From an uncultured Verrucomicrobiota bacterium (GTDB lineage: Bacteria; Verrucomicrobiota; Verrucomicrobiia; Opitutales; Seribacteraceae), in assembly GCA_902612125.1 (NCBI GenBank), contig CACMBV010000005.1:1-64000 (forward strand): a stretch of 64,000 bases of DNA, given 5' to 3'. This document shows positions 10,344 through 20,346 of this stretch, piece after piece (within the stretch, counting starts at the first letter, position 1; the number at the start of each line of letters is the position of its first letter). The notes beneath the pieces are model-generated. The model was not told the DNA's origin. It was given only the letters and a program-made list of their open reading frames with translations, and did not search any database. Both the position numbers and the translations under genes were made by a program.

Positions 10344-11039
10344 ATGAGACACCGTAAACATAATCACCAACTTGGAGTTAAAACAGCCCACCGTACATCT
10401 ATGTTGGCTAATTTATGTTGCTCCCTTATTGAAAATGGTAGGATAAAAACCACTCTTGCTCGAGCTAGAGCATTGCGTCCAACTATTGAGAAGATCATTA
10501 CTTTAGCCAAGAAAGCTCATTTCGCTCAGGATACGGCCAAAAAAGTACACTTCCGAAGGTTGGCTATCTCCAGATTACGGAGTACGAGTGCAACTAAAAA
10601 ATTGTTTGACGAACTAGTCGAAGAATTTGTGAATCGAGAAGGTGGCTACACCCGAATTTACAAGTTAGCCATTCCTCGTTTAGGAGATGCGTCTGAAATG
10701 GCTTTGATTGAATTCGTGGAAGAGGCAAACAATAAAAAGAAGAAAAGCAAAGCCAAAAAAGCCATTAAAAAATCAGTCTCAGCGAAAGAAAAAACTGGTA
10801 TAAGATCTAAAGAAAATGATCTCGCTGAATCAACAAAGGATAAGACTGCAGTAACAGCGAATTCATCAATTGAAGATGCCCAGAAAGCAGAATCTGTTCT
10901 GGAAGATAAACCTGCGAACTTTGAAATTGCTGATAATACCACTATCGAAGAGGCTGTTGAACAAGCGGAAGAGGCAAAAGAATCAGCCAATCAAGGTCAA
11001 AAAGAGGTCGAAGACGCGAATTCGAAAGATTCGAAGTAA
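10344..11039 (+). CDS. rplQ: 50S ribosomal protein L17 with long C-terminal low-complexity extension
   Basis: MRHRKHNHQLGVKTAHRTSMLANLCCSLIENGRIKTTLARARALRPTIEKIITLAKK...YTRIYKLAIPRLGDASEMALIEFVE, then about 100 aa of K/E/A-rich tail. Confidence 0.97.
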   Translation: MRHRKHNHQLGVKTAHRTSMLANLCCSLIENGRIKTTLARARALRPTIEKIITLAKKAHFAQDTAKKVHFRRLAISRLRSTSATKKLFDELVEEFVNREGGYTRIYKLAIPRLGDASEMALIEFVEEANNKKKKSKAKKAIKKSVSAKEKTGIRSKENDLAESTKDKTAVTANSSIEDAQKAESVLEDKPANFEIADNTTIEEAVEQAEEAKESANQGQKEVEDANSKDSK

Positions 11040-11166
11040 AGACAAATATATATAATCTTATTTGGCAGGTATTATTGATGCCTGAAAAATATCGTTTTTC
11101 CTTTTGGAATCTTTGATATTGGTTTGTGTTTCTTGCCTTAGTTTAAAGTAATTATAATCCAGTGCC

Positions 11167-12705
11167 ATGCCACAAACCATAATAGTTCTCGATTTTGGGT
11201 CACAATATACCCAGGTTATTGCAAGAAGAATTAGAGAAATAAATGTCTTTTCTTCAGTGCTTCCTTACAACTCCAAACTCTCCGAAATCCGAAAACAAAA
11301 TCCCGTTGGAATAATTCTTTCTGGGGGGCCTGCCAGTGTATTTGCCAAAAATTCACCAAAGCCTAATCCTGGCGTATTTAAGCTAGGAATTCCAATTTTG
11401 GGAATTTGCTACGGGCTTCAATTAATGGGGAAAATGCTCGGAGGTGAAGTTAAGCCAAGCGATCGGAGGGAATATGGTCGTGGAACTTTAACCATTGAGA
11501 GAAAAGGAACTTTATTCAACAGTTTACCTTCAAAACTATGCGTATGGAACTCCCATGGAGATTACCTTTCAAAACTGCCCAGAGGTTTCCGAGTATTAGC
11601 CAAAACAGAGAATTCTTCTTTTGCAGCGATTGAGGATGAAAAGAGAAAATTTTTTGGACTACAGTTCCATCCCGAAGTGGAACATTCAGAGAAGGGAGAT
11701 ATAATTTTAAGAAATTTTCTTACCCATGTTTGCAGGTGTAAGGGTGATTGGGATATGGGCGATTTTTTAAACTCTTCCATTCATCAAATCCGGGAAGTTG
11801 TTGGTAAAGAAAGAGTGATTCTAGGATTAAGTGGGGGAGTTGATTCTTCAGTTGCAGCGGCACTCATCCATCAAGCAATAGGAGATCAACTCACATGTAT
11901 CTTCGTTGACAACGGCCTTCTTCGGTTACACGAGAGAGAGCAGGTAAAAACGCTTTTTGAAAATCATATTCCGGGAAAACTACGAATCTCCAAAAGAGGC
12001 TCCCTGTTTCTAAAAAGACTAAAAGGAATTAAGGATCCCGAGAAAAAAAGAAAAATTATAGGCAAAACATTTATTGAAGTTTTTGATTTGGAAGTCTCAA
12101 AACTTGGAAAAATAGATTTTTTGGCACAGGGCACCTTATATCCAGATGTCATCGAAAGCGTTCCTGTAGGTGGAAACCCGGCATCTCTCATTAAAAGCCA
12201 TCACAATGTAGGGGGATTACCCAAGAAAATGAAACTCAAGCTTCTTGAGCCATTAAGGGAACTCTTTAAGGATGAGGTTAGAAATTTGGGCCGAGTATTG
12301 GGCCTTCCAAATTCCGTACTGATGAGGCATCCTTTCCCCGGTCCAGGCTTGGGTGTGCGAGTAGTGGGAGATTTATCCCCGACCAAGCTTAGGATATTAC
12401 GGGAAGCGGATCACATTTTCATTGAAGAATTATCAAAGCATAAACTATATCATAAATTATGGCAGGCTTTTTGCGTATTTTTACCCCTCCGAAGTGTGGG
12501 AGTCATGGGAGATGAGAGAACCTATGAAAATGTTATATGCCTACGTGCAGTGACAAGCTCGGATGCGATGACAGCAGATTGGGCTAAATTACCAGATAAA
12601 TTTCTCCGAAAAGTTTCCAACCGTATCATCAATGAGGTGAAGGGAGCAAATCGTGTCGTTTACGATATTAGCTCTAAGCCACCCAGCACAATTGAATGGG
12701 AGTAG
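11167..12705 (+). CDS. guaA: GMP synthase (glutamine-hydrolysing)
   Basis: Class-I GATase (GICYGLQLM...[10 protein letters not shown]) plus PP-loop ATPase ([13 protein letters not shown]) and C-term [17 protein letters not shown]. Confidence 0.99.
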   Translation: MPQTIIVLDFGSQYTQVIARRIREINVFSSVLPYNSKLSEIRKQNPVGIILSGGPASVFAKNSPKPNPGVFKLGIPILGICYGLQLMGKMLGGEVKPSDRREYGRGTLTIERKGTLFNSLPSKLCVWNSHGDYLSKLPRGFRVLAKTENSSFAAIEDEKRKFFGLQFHPEVEHSEKGDIILRNFLTHVCRCKGDWDMGDFLNSSIHQIREVVGKERVILGLSGGVDSSVAAALIHQAIGDQLTCIFVDNGLLRLHEREQVKTLFENHIPGKLRISKRGSLFLKRLKGIKDPEKKRKIIGKTFIEVFDLEVSKLGKIDFLAQGTLYPDVIESVPVGGNPASLIKSHHNVGGLPKKMKLKLLEPLRELFKDEVRNLGRVLGLPNSVLMRHPFPGPGLGVRVVGDLSPTKLRILREADHIFIEELSKHKLYHKLWQAFCVFLPLRSVGVMGDERTYENVICLRAVTSSDAMTADWAKLPDKFLRKVSNRIINEVKGANRVVYDISSKPPSTIEWE

Positions 12706-12717
12706 CCACTGCCTATC

Positions 12718-14028
12718 GTGAAAATTAAGCTCGAATACAAAATATTCGCACCCAATCTTCTCGCCGAGATTGAGAAGTTTGCCACTTCAACCAATGTGGA
12801 TGAAGGAATCGCGTCGACTGTCTCCGAAATTTTACTGGATGTTAAGACGCGTGGAGATCAAGCAATTGTCGAGAGAACCTTGCTCTACGATAAAGCAAAT
12901 TTAAATAAATTTGAGCTCCGTATTCCCCTTAATCAAATAAACGAAGCATCCTCTTCATTGTCTTTAAAATTCAAGGCAGCGATGGAGGACGCGATTGAAA
13001 ATGTAACTTTCTTTCATCAGCAGAATCTTCCTCGAAATTGGCAAGGCAGGAATTCACACGGAGCCATTATTGGTGAGAACTTTTATCCCATTAACCGAGT
13101 GGGTCTGTATATTCCGGGTGGTAATGTACCCCTTGTTTCAACTGTCATTATGACTGCAACCTTGGCAAAAGTTGCAGGAGTTAATCAGATAGCTGTCATG
13201 ACTCCACCTAATCCCGACGGCACGGTTTCGCCTGAGTTGCTGGGAGCTTTGGCTATTCTGGAAGTTGACGAAGTGTATAAGGTAGGGGGCGCTCAGGCAA
13301 TCGGTGCTTTGGCATACGGAACAGAGTCGATAAAAGCTGTTGATAAAATTTTTGGACCTGGCAATGCTTTTGTCAATGAAGCGAAAAAACAAGTATTCAG
13401 TACCGTTGGCATAGATTTATTACCTGGTCCAAGCGAAGTTATGGTTATTGCGGATGAAACTGCTAATCCTGCTTACATTGCTGCAGCTCTTCTTGCCCAA
13501 GCAGAACATGGTTCTGGAAAAGAAAAAATTTATTTAATTTTTTCAGCAAAAGACCAGTTCGAGTCTGTAGTGAAAGAAATCATACATCAAACTAATTCTC
13601 TTTCACACCAAGATTCAATCTTGCATATTTTAGAAAAGGGCTTTTTGGCCATACTCGCTAAGAATTTAGAAGAAATTGTCAAGGTAGCTAACTTTATTGC
13701 GCCAGAACATCTTGAACTTCAGGTTAAAAACGAGGATCTTCCTTATTTGCAGGAAAATATTAACACTGCTGGTGCACTCCTGTTGGGTCATTTTAGTGCC
13801 ACCGCACTTGGGGATTTTGTTGCAGGACCAAGTCATGTGTTGCCCACAGGTCGGTCTTCCCGCTTTTCTTCCGGGCTTAGAATGGAAGATTTTTTTCGTC
13901 GGGCGAGTATTATTAGGTATGATCAAGACGCTCTTATAAATGCTTCCGAGTCCGCACTTCTTTTTTCCGAAATGGAAAAACTTGACGGGCATGGGTATTC
14001 CATTTCCGTTAGGCTAAGACAGGATTAA
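12718..14028 (+). CDS. hisD: Histidinol dehydrogenase
   Basis: NRVGLYIPGGNVPLVSTVIMTATLAKVAGV...DLLPGPSEVMVIADETANP...GPSHVLPTGRSSRFSSGL. Confidence 0.98.
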   Translation: MKIKLEYKIFAPNLLAEIEKFATSTNVDEGIASTVSEILLDVKTRGDQAIVERTLLYDKANLNKFELRIPLNQINEASSSLSLKFKAAMEDAIENVTFFHQQNLPRNWQGRNSHGAIIGENFYPINRVGLYIPGGNVPLVSTVIMTATLAKVAGVNQIAVMTPPNPDGTVSPELLGALAILEVDEVYKVGGAQAIGALAYGTESIKAVDKIFGPGNAFVNEAKKQVFSTVGIDLLPGPSEVMVIADETANPAYIAAALLAQAEHGSGKEKIYLIFSAKDQFESVVKEIIHQTNSLSHQDSILHILEKGFLAILAKNLEEIVKVANFIAPEHLELQVKNEDLPYLQENINTAGALLLGHFSATALGDFVAGPSHVLPTGRSSRFSSGLRMEDFFRRASIIRYDQDALINASESALLFSEMEKLDGHGYSISVRLRQD

Positions 14029-14033
14029 ACTAG

Positions 14034-15131
14034 ATGGATAGTAGGCTGAAGAGTTTTGTCTCTCCCGAAATTCTTTCTCGTGAAGGCTACACGCCCGGTT
14101 TTCAGCCAAAAGGTAAAGGAAATTTAATAAAGCTCAATACCAATGAGAATCCTTTCCCCCCAAGTCCTTTGGTTGCAAATGCCGTTTTAGAACAGACACA
14201 ACGATTGCAATTCTATCCGAATCCTAGTTCTCACAAACTTCGCAATTTGATTGCCGAAACACATGAGTTGCAAGAAGAACAGGTAATCGTAGGAAACGGT
14301 TCGGATGATATTCTGAATTTATGTGTCCGTGCGTTTTCCGACTCGACACGTTCGGTGGGAATGCTTAATCCGAGTTACTCTCTTTATCCTACATTGACAT
14401 CCTTGCAGGGATCTAAATTAGAACAAGTTGAGTTTAGTGATGATCAATTTGATCTCCCTGTCGAAAAAATTATTTCAAGTGGTGTAAACCTCTTTTTTTT
14501 AACAAATCCTCATGCTCCCAGTGGTTTATCATTTCCTCAACATAAGATTTTAGAGATTCTAAATCGCCTAGATGCAATTCTTGTTGTGGATGAGGCTTAC
14601 GCTGACTTTTCTACAAAATCATCTATATCTTTTCTTGAATATGTTGACAATTTGATTATCACTCGCACATTCTCAAAATCCTATTCGTTAGCTGGTGCTA
14701 GGGTTGGTTATGCCTTTTCTACTCCCCGAATCATAGAGGTTTTAGACAGTGTTAGGGAGGTTTATAATGTAGACAGAATGTCTCAGGCAGCAGCTTTCGC
14801 TGCCTTGTCCGACAAGGAATATTTTGAGGATTGTAAGTCCAAAATTATTTCAGAGCGTTCAAAGGCACATGAATTTCTAACGAGGCTTGGATGGCGTACG
14901 GTTGAAAGCCAGGCAAATTTCATTTTGACAGAACCGGTTACTAAAGGAGGAAAAGCTGGAAAAATAGTGGCTAAATCCTTGTTCGACTATCTTGAGAAAC
15001 ATGATATATTTGTCAGATATTTTCCCAATCATCGTTTGACCGAGTCTAAAATAAGAATCAGTATTGGTACCGAAAAACAGATGACTACATTATTTCAAAA
15101 TATTAATAACTGGCAAAATGAGAACAGCTGA
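14034..15131 (+). CDS. hisC: Histidinol-phosphate aminotransferase
   Basis: [13 protein letters not shown]...[16 protein letters not shown]...VVDEAYADF...[19 protein letters not shown] (PLP lysine motif). Confidence 0.97.
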   Translation: MDSRLKSFVSPEILSREGYTPGFQPKGKGNLIKLNTNENPFPPSPLVANAVLEQTQRLQFYPNPSSHKLRNLIAETHELQEEQVIVGNGSDDILNLCVRAFSDSTRSVGMLNPSYSLYPTLTSLQGSKLEQVEFSDDQFDLPVEKIISSGVNLFFLTNPHAPSGLSFPQHKILEILNRLDAILVVDEAYADFSTKSSISFLEYVDNLIITRTFSKSYSLAGARVGYAFSTPRIIEVLDSVREVYNVDRMSQAAAFAALSDKEYFEDCKSKIISERSKAHEFLTRLGWRTVESQANFILTEPVTKGGKAGKIVAKSLFDYLEKHDIFVRYFPNHRLTESKIRISIGTEKQMTTLFQNINNWQNENS

Positions 15132-15711
15132 AATTACTAGGGATACACAGGAAACTAAAATCTCTTTGAAGTTGAATATAGAAGGTACAGGAAAAGCTGA
15201 AGTAGAAACCGGCGTAGCGTTTCTGAACCACATGCTTCAACTCTTTGCCAGGCATGGTTATTTTGATCTTTCTGTTTCCGCAAAAGGTGATTTAGAGGTA
15301 GATTATCACCACCTCGTCGAAGACATGGGCATTGCTATGGGTCAAGCGGTTAAACAGGCTTTATCGGAAAAGGCAGGGATTCAGCGTTATGGTTTTTTCA
15401 TTCTGCCTATGGATGAAACTCTTGTTACTGTGGCAATGGATGTCAGCAACCGGGGATATTTATATTACAAGGTAGAATGTCAGAATTCGCAGGTGCGAGA
15501 TTTCAACATTCATCTCTTTAAGGAATTTTTTCAGGCATTCGCCAATGAGGTTGCCTGCAATCTTCACATACGCTTAGAGCATGGGCAGGAACCTCACCAT
15601 ATTGCGGAAGCAATTTTTAAAGGTTTTGCAAAAGCTCTGGACATGGCCACGCGACCTGAACCCAGGCTTTCAGGCCTTGTGCCTTCAACTAAGGGAACTC
15701 TTTCTAATTAA
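15118..15711 (+). CDS. hisB: Imidazoleglycerol-phosphate dehydratase (monofunctional)
   Basis: [22 protein letters not shown]...[16 protein letters not shown]...EGQ-like [22 protein letters not shown]. Confidence 0.98.
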   Translation: MRTAEITRDTQETKISLKLNIEGTGKAEVETGVAFLNHMLQLFARHGYFDLSVSAKGDLEVDYHHLVEDMGIAMGQAVKQALSEKAGIQRYGFFILPMDETLVTVAMDVSNRGYLYYKVECQNSQVRDFNIHLFKEFFQAFANEVACNLHIRLEHGQEPHHIAEAIFKGFAKALDMATRPEPRLSGLVPSTKGTLSN

Positions 15712-15733
15712 TTCGAAAGGATTAAATTTTAAA

Positions 15734-16354
15734 GTGAAAAGAGTTGGGGTGTTAGATTATGGAACTGGTAATCTACGAAGCGTAATTAAAGCCTTTGAAT
15801 TTACTGGGGCAGAAGTATCCATCATTCGTTCACCAGTGGAGTTTGCGGTAATTGATGCATTAATCTTTCCGGGACAGGGAACATTTGACCAGTGCATGGG
15901 CAGCCTTGCTGAAAGTGGCTTGGATAAATTTATCATCAAATGGATTGAAGCGGATAAACCTTATTTTGGGATTTGTTTGGGACTTCAGGTTCTTTTTTCT
16001 TCTTCTGAGGAGGGTGAAAGGTCCGGTCTTGGCTTGGTAAGGGGCAAAGTAAAAAGATTCGCCTTCGATACTGGATTAAAAATACCCCATATGGGTTGGA
16101 ATTCAATATATTGGAATGATGATTTGGAAGATGATATAATGAACGAGATTGATAATGGTGACCAATTTTACTTCGTACATAGCTATCATGTTTGTGACAC
16201 TGAAAGCAGTATGACTACTTATTTAACTTCGTATGGATATGATTTTATTAGTGGTATCCGATTTGGAAATAGTATTGCAACACAATTTCATCCTGAAAAG
16301 AGTCAGGAGAAAGGATTAAAATTATACAGGAACTTTCTTGAAAAACTGGCGTAA
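15734..16354 (+). CDS. hisH: Imidazole glycerol phosphate synthase subunit HisH
   Basis: Likely GTG start at 15734 (VKRVGVLDYGTGNLRSVIKAFEFTGAEV...PYFGICLGLQVLF...GIRFGNSIATQFHPEKSQEKGL); the ORF track extends into hisB. Confidence 0.95.
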   Translation: MKRVGVLDYGTGNLRSVIKAFEFTGAEVSIIRSPVEFAVIDALIFPGQGTFDQCMGSLAESGLDKFIIKWIEADKPYFGICLGLQVLFSSSEEGERSGLGLVRGKVKRFAFDTGLKIPHMGWNSIYWNDDLEDDIMNEIDNGDQFYFVHSYHVCDTESSMTTYLTSYGYDFISGIRFGNSIATQFHPEKSQEKGLKLYRNFLEKLA

Positions 16355-16396
16355 GATTGGCACAAAGAATATTTAATCCCCACTATACCGCACCTA

Positions 16397-17680
16397 ATGT
16401 CTAAACAAGCTACCCTAAATATCGGCGATAAAGAATATACTCTTAAAATTCTTACAGGTTCAGAAGACGAACATGCTCTCGACATTAGCATCCTCCGTAA
16501 AGAAAGTAATTTCATTACTTATGACGATGGCTATGGAAATACGGGATCTTGTGAGAGTGACATTACTTTCATTGATGGAGATAAAGGCGTACTAAGGTAT
16601 CGTGGTTTCGATATTGCCGAGTTAGCGGAAAAATCTAATTTTTTGGAAACATGTTTTCTTCTTTTTAACGGTGAACTTCCCAACTCTTCCGAGTTAGATA
16701 ATTTTAAAACCAAAGTTTTTTCTCACTCCACCCTCCCCTCCCCCGTTGAAAAAGTTATTCATTCAATGTCGGGGAATAGTCATCCAATGGGTGTTCTAAG
16801 TTCGGCTCTTCAAGCACTGGGTGGTTGTTTTCCTCACCTTTGCACAAATACACGCCCTGCCGATATTGACTCTTTTCAGGAGGCAGCCTCTTTAATCGTT
16901 GCATCGATCCCATCCATTGCCGCCAGTACATATCGTTCTTCCAAAGGTGAAAATATGCCTGAAATTGGTAATGTATTTTCTTATTGTGAGAATTTTCTCC
17001 ATCTGATGTTTGGTAGTGCCTCTGCTGAGCCGATAGATTCCTCTATCAGTAAAGCATTGGATCTTATATTCCTTTTGCATGCAGATCATGAGCAAAATTG
17101 TTCCACATCGACATGTCGTATGATTGCATCTGGTGGTGCCAACGCTTTTGCATCCTTGTCTGGGGCGGTTTCAGCTTTGTGGGGTCCATTGCATGGTGGA
17201 GCAAATATGGCTGTTATCAGGATGCTGAATGAAATTCACTCCGCGGGTGATGATGGTAGTCAATTTATTCAGTCCGCTAAGGAGGGTAAGTCGCGTTTAA
17301 TGGGTTTTGGGCATCGTGTGTATCGGAATTACGATCCGCGTGCCAAGATTCTCAAGAGTGCCTGCGATCAAGCATTAGAAGCCCTTGGTGTAGAAAGTCC
17401 AATTCTGGACATTGCAAGGAATCTAGAGACTTCCGCTTTACAGGATGAATATTTTATTGCCCGTAAGCTTTATCCAAATGTTGACTTTTACAGCGGAATT
17501 ATTCTGCAGGCCATGGGATTCCCCACCAATATGTTTACAGTACTGTTTGCCCTTGGCAGGGCACCCGGATGGTTAGCCCACTGGAAAGAGATTGCTACGA
17601 ACGGAAAGCGCATCCATAGACCCAGACAGATTTATCAGGGGTCGACCCATCGTCCCTATGTTGGGTTGGGCGACAGATAA
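16397..17680 (+). CDS. gltA: Citrate synthase (type II)
   Basis: LLHADHEQNCSTSTCRMIASGGANAFASLSGAVSALWGPLHGGANMAV...MGFGHRVYRNYDPRAKIL...PNVDFYSGIILQAMGFPTNMFTVLFALGR. Confidence 0.98.
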   Translation: MSKQATLNIGDKEYTLKILTGSEDEHALDISILRKESNFITYDDGYGNTGSCESDITFIDGDKGVLRYRGFDIAELAEKSNFLETCFLLFNGELPNSSELDNFKTKVFSHSTLPSPVEKVIHSMSGNSHPMGVLSSALQALGGCFPHLCTNTRPADIDSFQEAASLIVASIPSIAASTYRSSKGENMPEIGNVFSYCENFLHLMFGSASAEPIDSSISKALDLIFLLHADHEQNCSTSTCRMIASGGANAFASLSGAVSALWGPLHGGANMAVIRMLNEIHSAGDDGSQFIQSAKEGKSRLMGFGHRVYRNYDPRAKILKSACDQALEALGVESPILDIARNLETSALQDEYFIARKLYPNVDFYSGIILQAMGFPTNMFTVLFALGRAPGWLAHWKEIATNGKRIHRPRQIYQGSTHRPYVGLGDR

Positions 17681-17688
17681 TTTGAGTT

Positions 17689-18468
17689 TTAATTGCCCGA
17701 GTTTTGTGGTGCCTGTGCCATAACTTCTTCCATAGAAAGACCGGTAAATTTTCGAATTCCCTTGATAAGAAGCCAAAAGGCATAACCACTCACGACCATA
17801 CAAGGAATGCTTATAACCGGGAGGCTCCATCCCATCATTTGACCCACCTCGTCATTAAAAGCGATTTTATCAATACTAGGCTCGGTTACCACAATCATCC
17901 GGGAAAGAATAAAATTTAGCACAGCACTTACCGCAAAAGATAAACCTATCAACCATGTACATTTAACCAAGAGTTTGTCAAAATGTCTCTTCGTTCCCAA
18001 TTCCTTTAATTTGTGTTCTACTAATGAAACTTTGATAATTTCGGGATTGTAGAGAAACAATCGTACCAGGGGCTTTTTTGTTCTTAAAGTAATGATGGTA
18101 ATCATCCCGAGAATTGCAGGTAGTGCGGATTCCTTGATTGCAAACATTAAAACATTCGCTCCGGGAAGTAGCCCAATACCTCCGGTCAACAAGGCACTGA
18201 TTGAACCGAGAATGGAAAAGAAATTCCATTTTCTGCGTCGAATCAAATCAAGAATTCCATAAGATACCGGAAAAGAAATGGCTAAAAGTAAAATAATTGC
18301 ACCCACAACGGCAGAGTCCGGTGTGCTGTCGGTGAAATTTGCCAAGGACTCCCCCATCCACTCGTCCCCTTTTCTTAAAATCACAATGGGTAAGAGCAGG
18401 TTAAACCCCAAGTTTAAGAACATATTTTCCCGTTTTGGACTGGATATTTCTGCCGAGTCGATACTCAT
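17689..18468 (-). CDS. Integral membrane protein of unknown function (VC0807-like by eye)
   Basis: Long ORF with several predicted TM helices; convergent with gltA. Family is not certain. Confidence 0.65.
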   Translation of the reverse strand: MSIDSAEISSPKRENMFLNLGFNLLLPIVILRKGDEWMGESLANFTDSTPDSAVVGAIILLLAISFPVSYGILDLIRRRKWNFFSILGSISALLTGGIGLLPGANVLMFAIKESALPAILGMITIITLRTKKPLVRLFLYNPEIIKVSLVEHKLKELGTKRHFDKLLVKCTWLIGLSFAVSAVLNFILSRMIVVTEPSIDKIAFNDEVGQMMGWSLPVISIPCMVVSGYAFWLLIKGIRKFTGLSMEEVMAQAPQNSGN

Positions 18469-18514
18469 GAGTCATTTTATATGAATTTCCTTATGATAAG
18501 TCGCCAATAATTTT

Positions 18515-19153
18515 ATGAACAAACCGGTCAAGTGTTTGATATCAGCTGGTCCCACAAGGGAGTGGATAGATGATGTGCGATTTATCTCAAACCCATCGAG
18601 CGGGAAAATGGGATTTGAGTTGGCAAGCGTTGCCAAAAAAATGGGATTTGAAGTTACATTGGTAAGCGGTCCCGTATCCATACCCCGTCCGGATGGAGTA
18701 ATTTATAAATCGGTAGAAACTGCCATAGAAATGAGGGAAGTTTTAGTTAAGTTATTTCCCCAAAGTAGCTTAGCGATCATGACTGCGGCTGTTTCGGATC
18801 ATCGTCCGGAATTTCTTGGAAAAAAGAAAGTTAAAAAAGATGAATTCCCATCTTCCTTAAAATTCATTCGCAACCCAGATATTCTGCAGGAGTTAGGAGA
18901 CATGAAGTCCTCAAATCAGAAATTAATTGGATTTGCTGCCGAGAGTTTCGATCATTTGGCGAATGGACAAAAAAAACTCGAGGCGAAAAACCTGGACTGG
19001 ATTGTAGTGAATGACATTTCAAACCCCAAGACCGGTTTTGAATCAGAAATGAATGAGGTTACTTTATTGTCTCGAAATAATGAGCACTTTTCTTTTCCAT
19101 TATCAACCAAAAGAAAAATCGCTGCAGATATTCTTAATCAGGTATGGAAGTAA
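18515..19153 (+). CDS. coaB: Stand-alone phosphopantothenate-cysteine ligase domain (CoaB)
   Basis: LISAGPTREWIDDVRFISNPSSGKMGFELA...MTAAVSDHRPEF...LKFIRNPDILQELG...GFAAES...DWIVVNDISNPKTGFESEMNEVTLL; no flavoprotein CoaC half. Confidence 0.9.
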   Translation: MNKPVKCLISAGPTREWIDDVRFISNPSSGKMGFELASVAKKMGFEVTLVSGPVSIPRPDGVIYKSVETAIEMREVLVKLFPQSSLAIMTAAVSDHRPEFLGKKKVKKDEFPSSLKFIRNPDILQELGDMKSSNQKLIGFAAESFDHLANGQKKLEAKNLDWIVVNDISNPKTGFESEMNEVTLLSRNNEHFSFPLSTKRKIAADILNQVWK

Positions 19154-20346
19154 ACAAATCAAACCGTAACCCACTAGACCGCGTCCTCGGTCGATTGGAC
19201 GATTTAGATGAAGTAAATCTCGGAATTTTGGTTCAAAGGCTCGCGAGGGAACGTAAATTACTGGAAACAGTTTTTGATGTTATTCGGGATGGTGTATTGG
19301 TATTGGATGAAAAAGGCTTCTTGACTTATTCCAACCAACAGGGCCGAAACTTGATTGGATTGAAGGACAACCATTCCGAAAAAATCAACATTAGAAAAGC
19401 TTCTCCGGAAATTGCCCGGGCCCTGGGAATGGATAGAACAAATGATCCTTCTTATCCGGAAGTTGTGGTGAGGGAAATGCAAATTTCATATCCTGAATTA
19501 AGACAACTACGAATCTATGCCGTCCCTATTGAGAGATCAGGTGCACAAGAGGCTGAGGTGGACAAGGCTGGTCTCGCGGTGGTAATGACAGATTTTACCG
19601 AAGAGCTGGATGATTTAAACGCCAAAATAGAAAGCGAAAAAGTATCCAGTATTATGGATCTTGCTGCCGGCGTGGCCCATGAATTGGGCAACCCATTGAA
19701 TTCAATAAACATTCATCTTCAATTATTACAACGGAATTTAAAGGGGATGGAGCAAGATACCAAAACGCAAAAATCCTTACACTCCTGCATTAAGGAAGTA
19801 AAGCGTTTGGACGGAATCATTTCGCATTTTTTGAAAGCAATTCGACCTTCAGATCCAGATTTTAAAAAGATTAACCTCCTGAAAATTGTTGAAGAAACGG
19901 TTTTATTGAGGGAGAAGGAATTGAATGCAAAAAAAATCTCTGTAAGGATGGAGGCAGGGGTCAGGGAACCCATGATTCATGCAGACGCAGAGCAGATTAA
20001 ACAGGTCTTTTTCAATGTTATTGGCAATGCAGTCGATGCCGTTGGTGAAAGTTCTACCATTCGAATTGTGACAGGAATTGATGACCACTATGTATTTGCC
20101 AAAATTGTCGATCAGGGTTCAGGGATTAAAAAAGAGGATATCTCCAGGGTATTTGAGCCATATTTTACCACGAAGAAATCGGGTCATGGAATAGGCATGA
20201 TGATTGTGCACCGTATCATGCGGGATCATCGAGGAGAAGTGGGTATTGATAGCAAAGAAGGCTCGGGTACGATTGTTACATTGAATTTTCCGCGAAAATC
20301 TGCTCGTCGTACTCTTCTAGAAAGTGCAGAAAAAGAAATTTCATGA
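19144..20346 (+). CDS. PAS-containing sensor histidine kinase (NtrB/AtoS-like)
   Basis: DGVLVLDEKGFLTYSNQQGRNLIG (PAS); AAGVAHELGNPLNSINIHLQLL (HisKA H-box); NVIGNAVDAV, DQGSGI, GHGIGMMIVHRIM (HATPase). Confidence 0.95.
   Translation: MEVNKSNRNPLDRVLGRLDDLDEVNLGILVQRLARERKLLETVFDVIRDGVLVLDEKGFLTYSNQQGRNLIGLKDNHSEKINIRKASPEIARALGMDRTNDPSYPEVVVREMQISYPELRQLRIYAVPIERSGAQEAEVDKAGLAVVMTDFTEELDDLNAKIESEKVSSIMDLAAGVAHELGNPLNSINIHLQLLQRNLKGMEQDTKTQKSLHSCIKEVKRLDGIISHFLKAIRPSDPDFKKINLLKIVEETVLLREKELNAKKISVRMEAGVREPMIHADAEQIKQVFFNVIGNAVDAVGESSTIRIVTGIDDHYVFAKIVDQGSGIKKEDISRVFEPYFTTKKSGHGIGMMIVHRIMRDHRGEVGIDSKEGSGTIVTLNFPRKSARRTLLESAEKEIS

Noticed and set aside
10658-10990. 110-aa minus-strand ORF inside rplQ
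   Set aside because: Antisense to the low-complexity L17 tail; hydrophobic composition is what reverse-complement K/E-rich codons give.
11041-11166. Possible terminator after rplQ (ggcaggtattattgatgcctg)
   Set aside because: Only a weak 4-5 bp stem and no clear adjacent U-run.
13666-13992. 108-aa minus-strand ORF inside hisD
   Set aside because: Antisense to a well-supported enzyme gene; no recognisable domain.
15581-15733. N-terminal extension of the HisH ORF
   Set aside because: Overlaps the hisB 3' end; HisH homology begins at the GTG at 15734.
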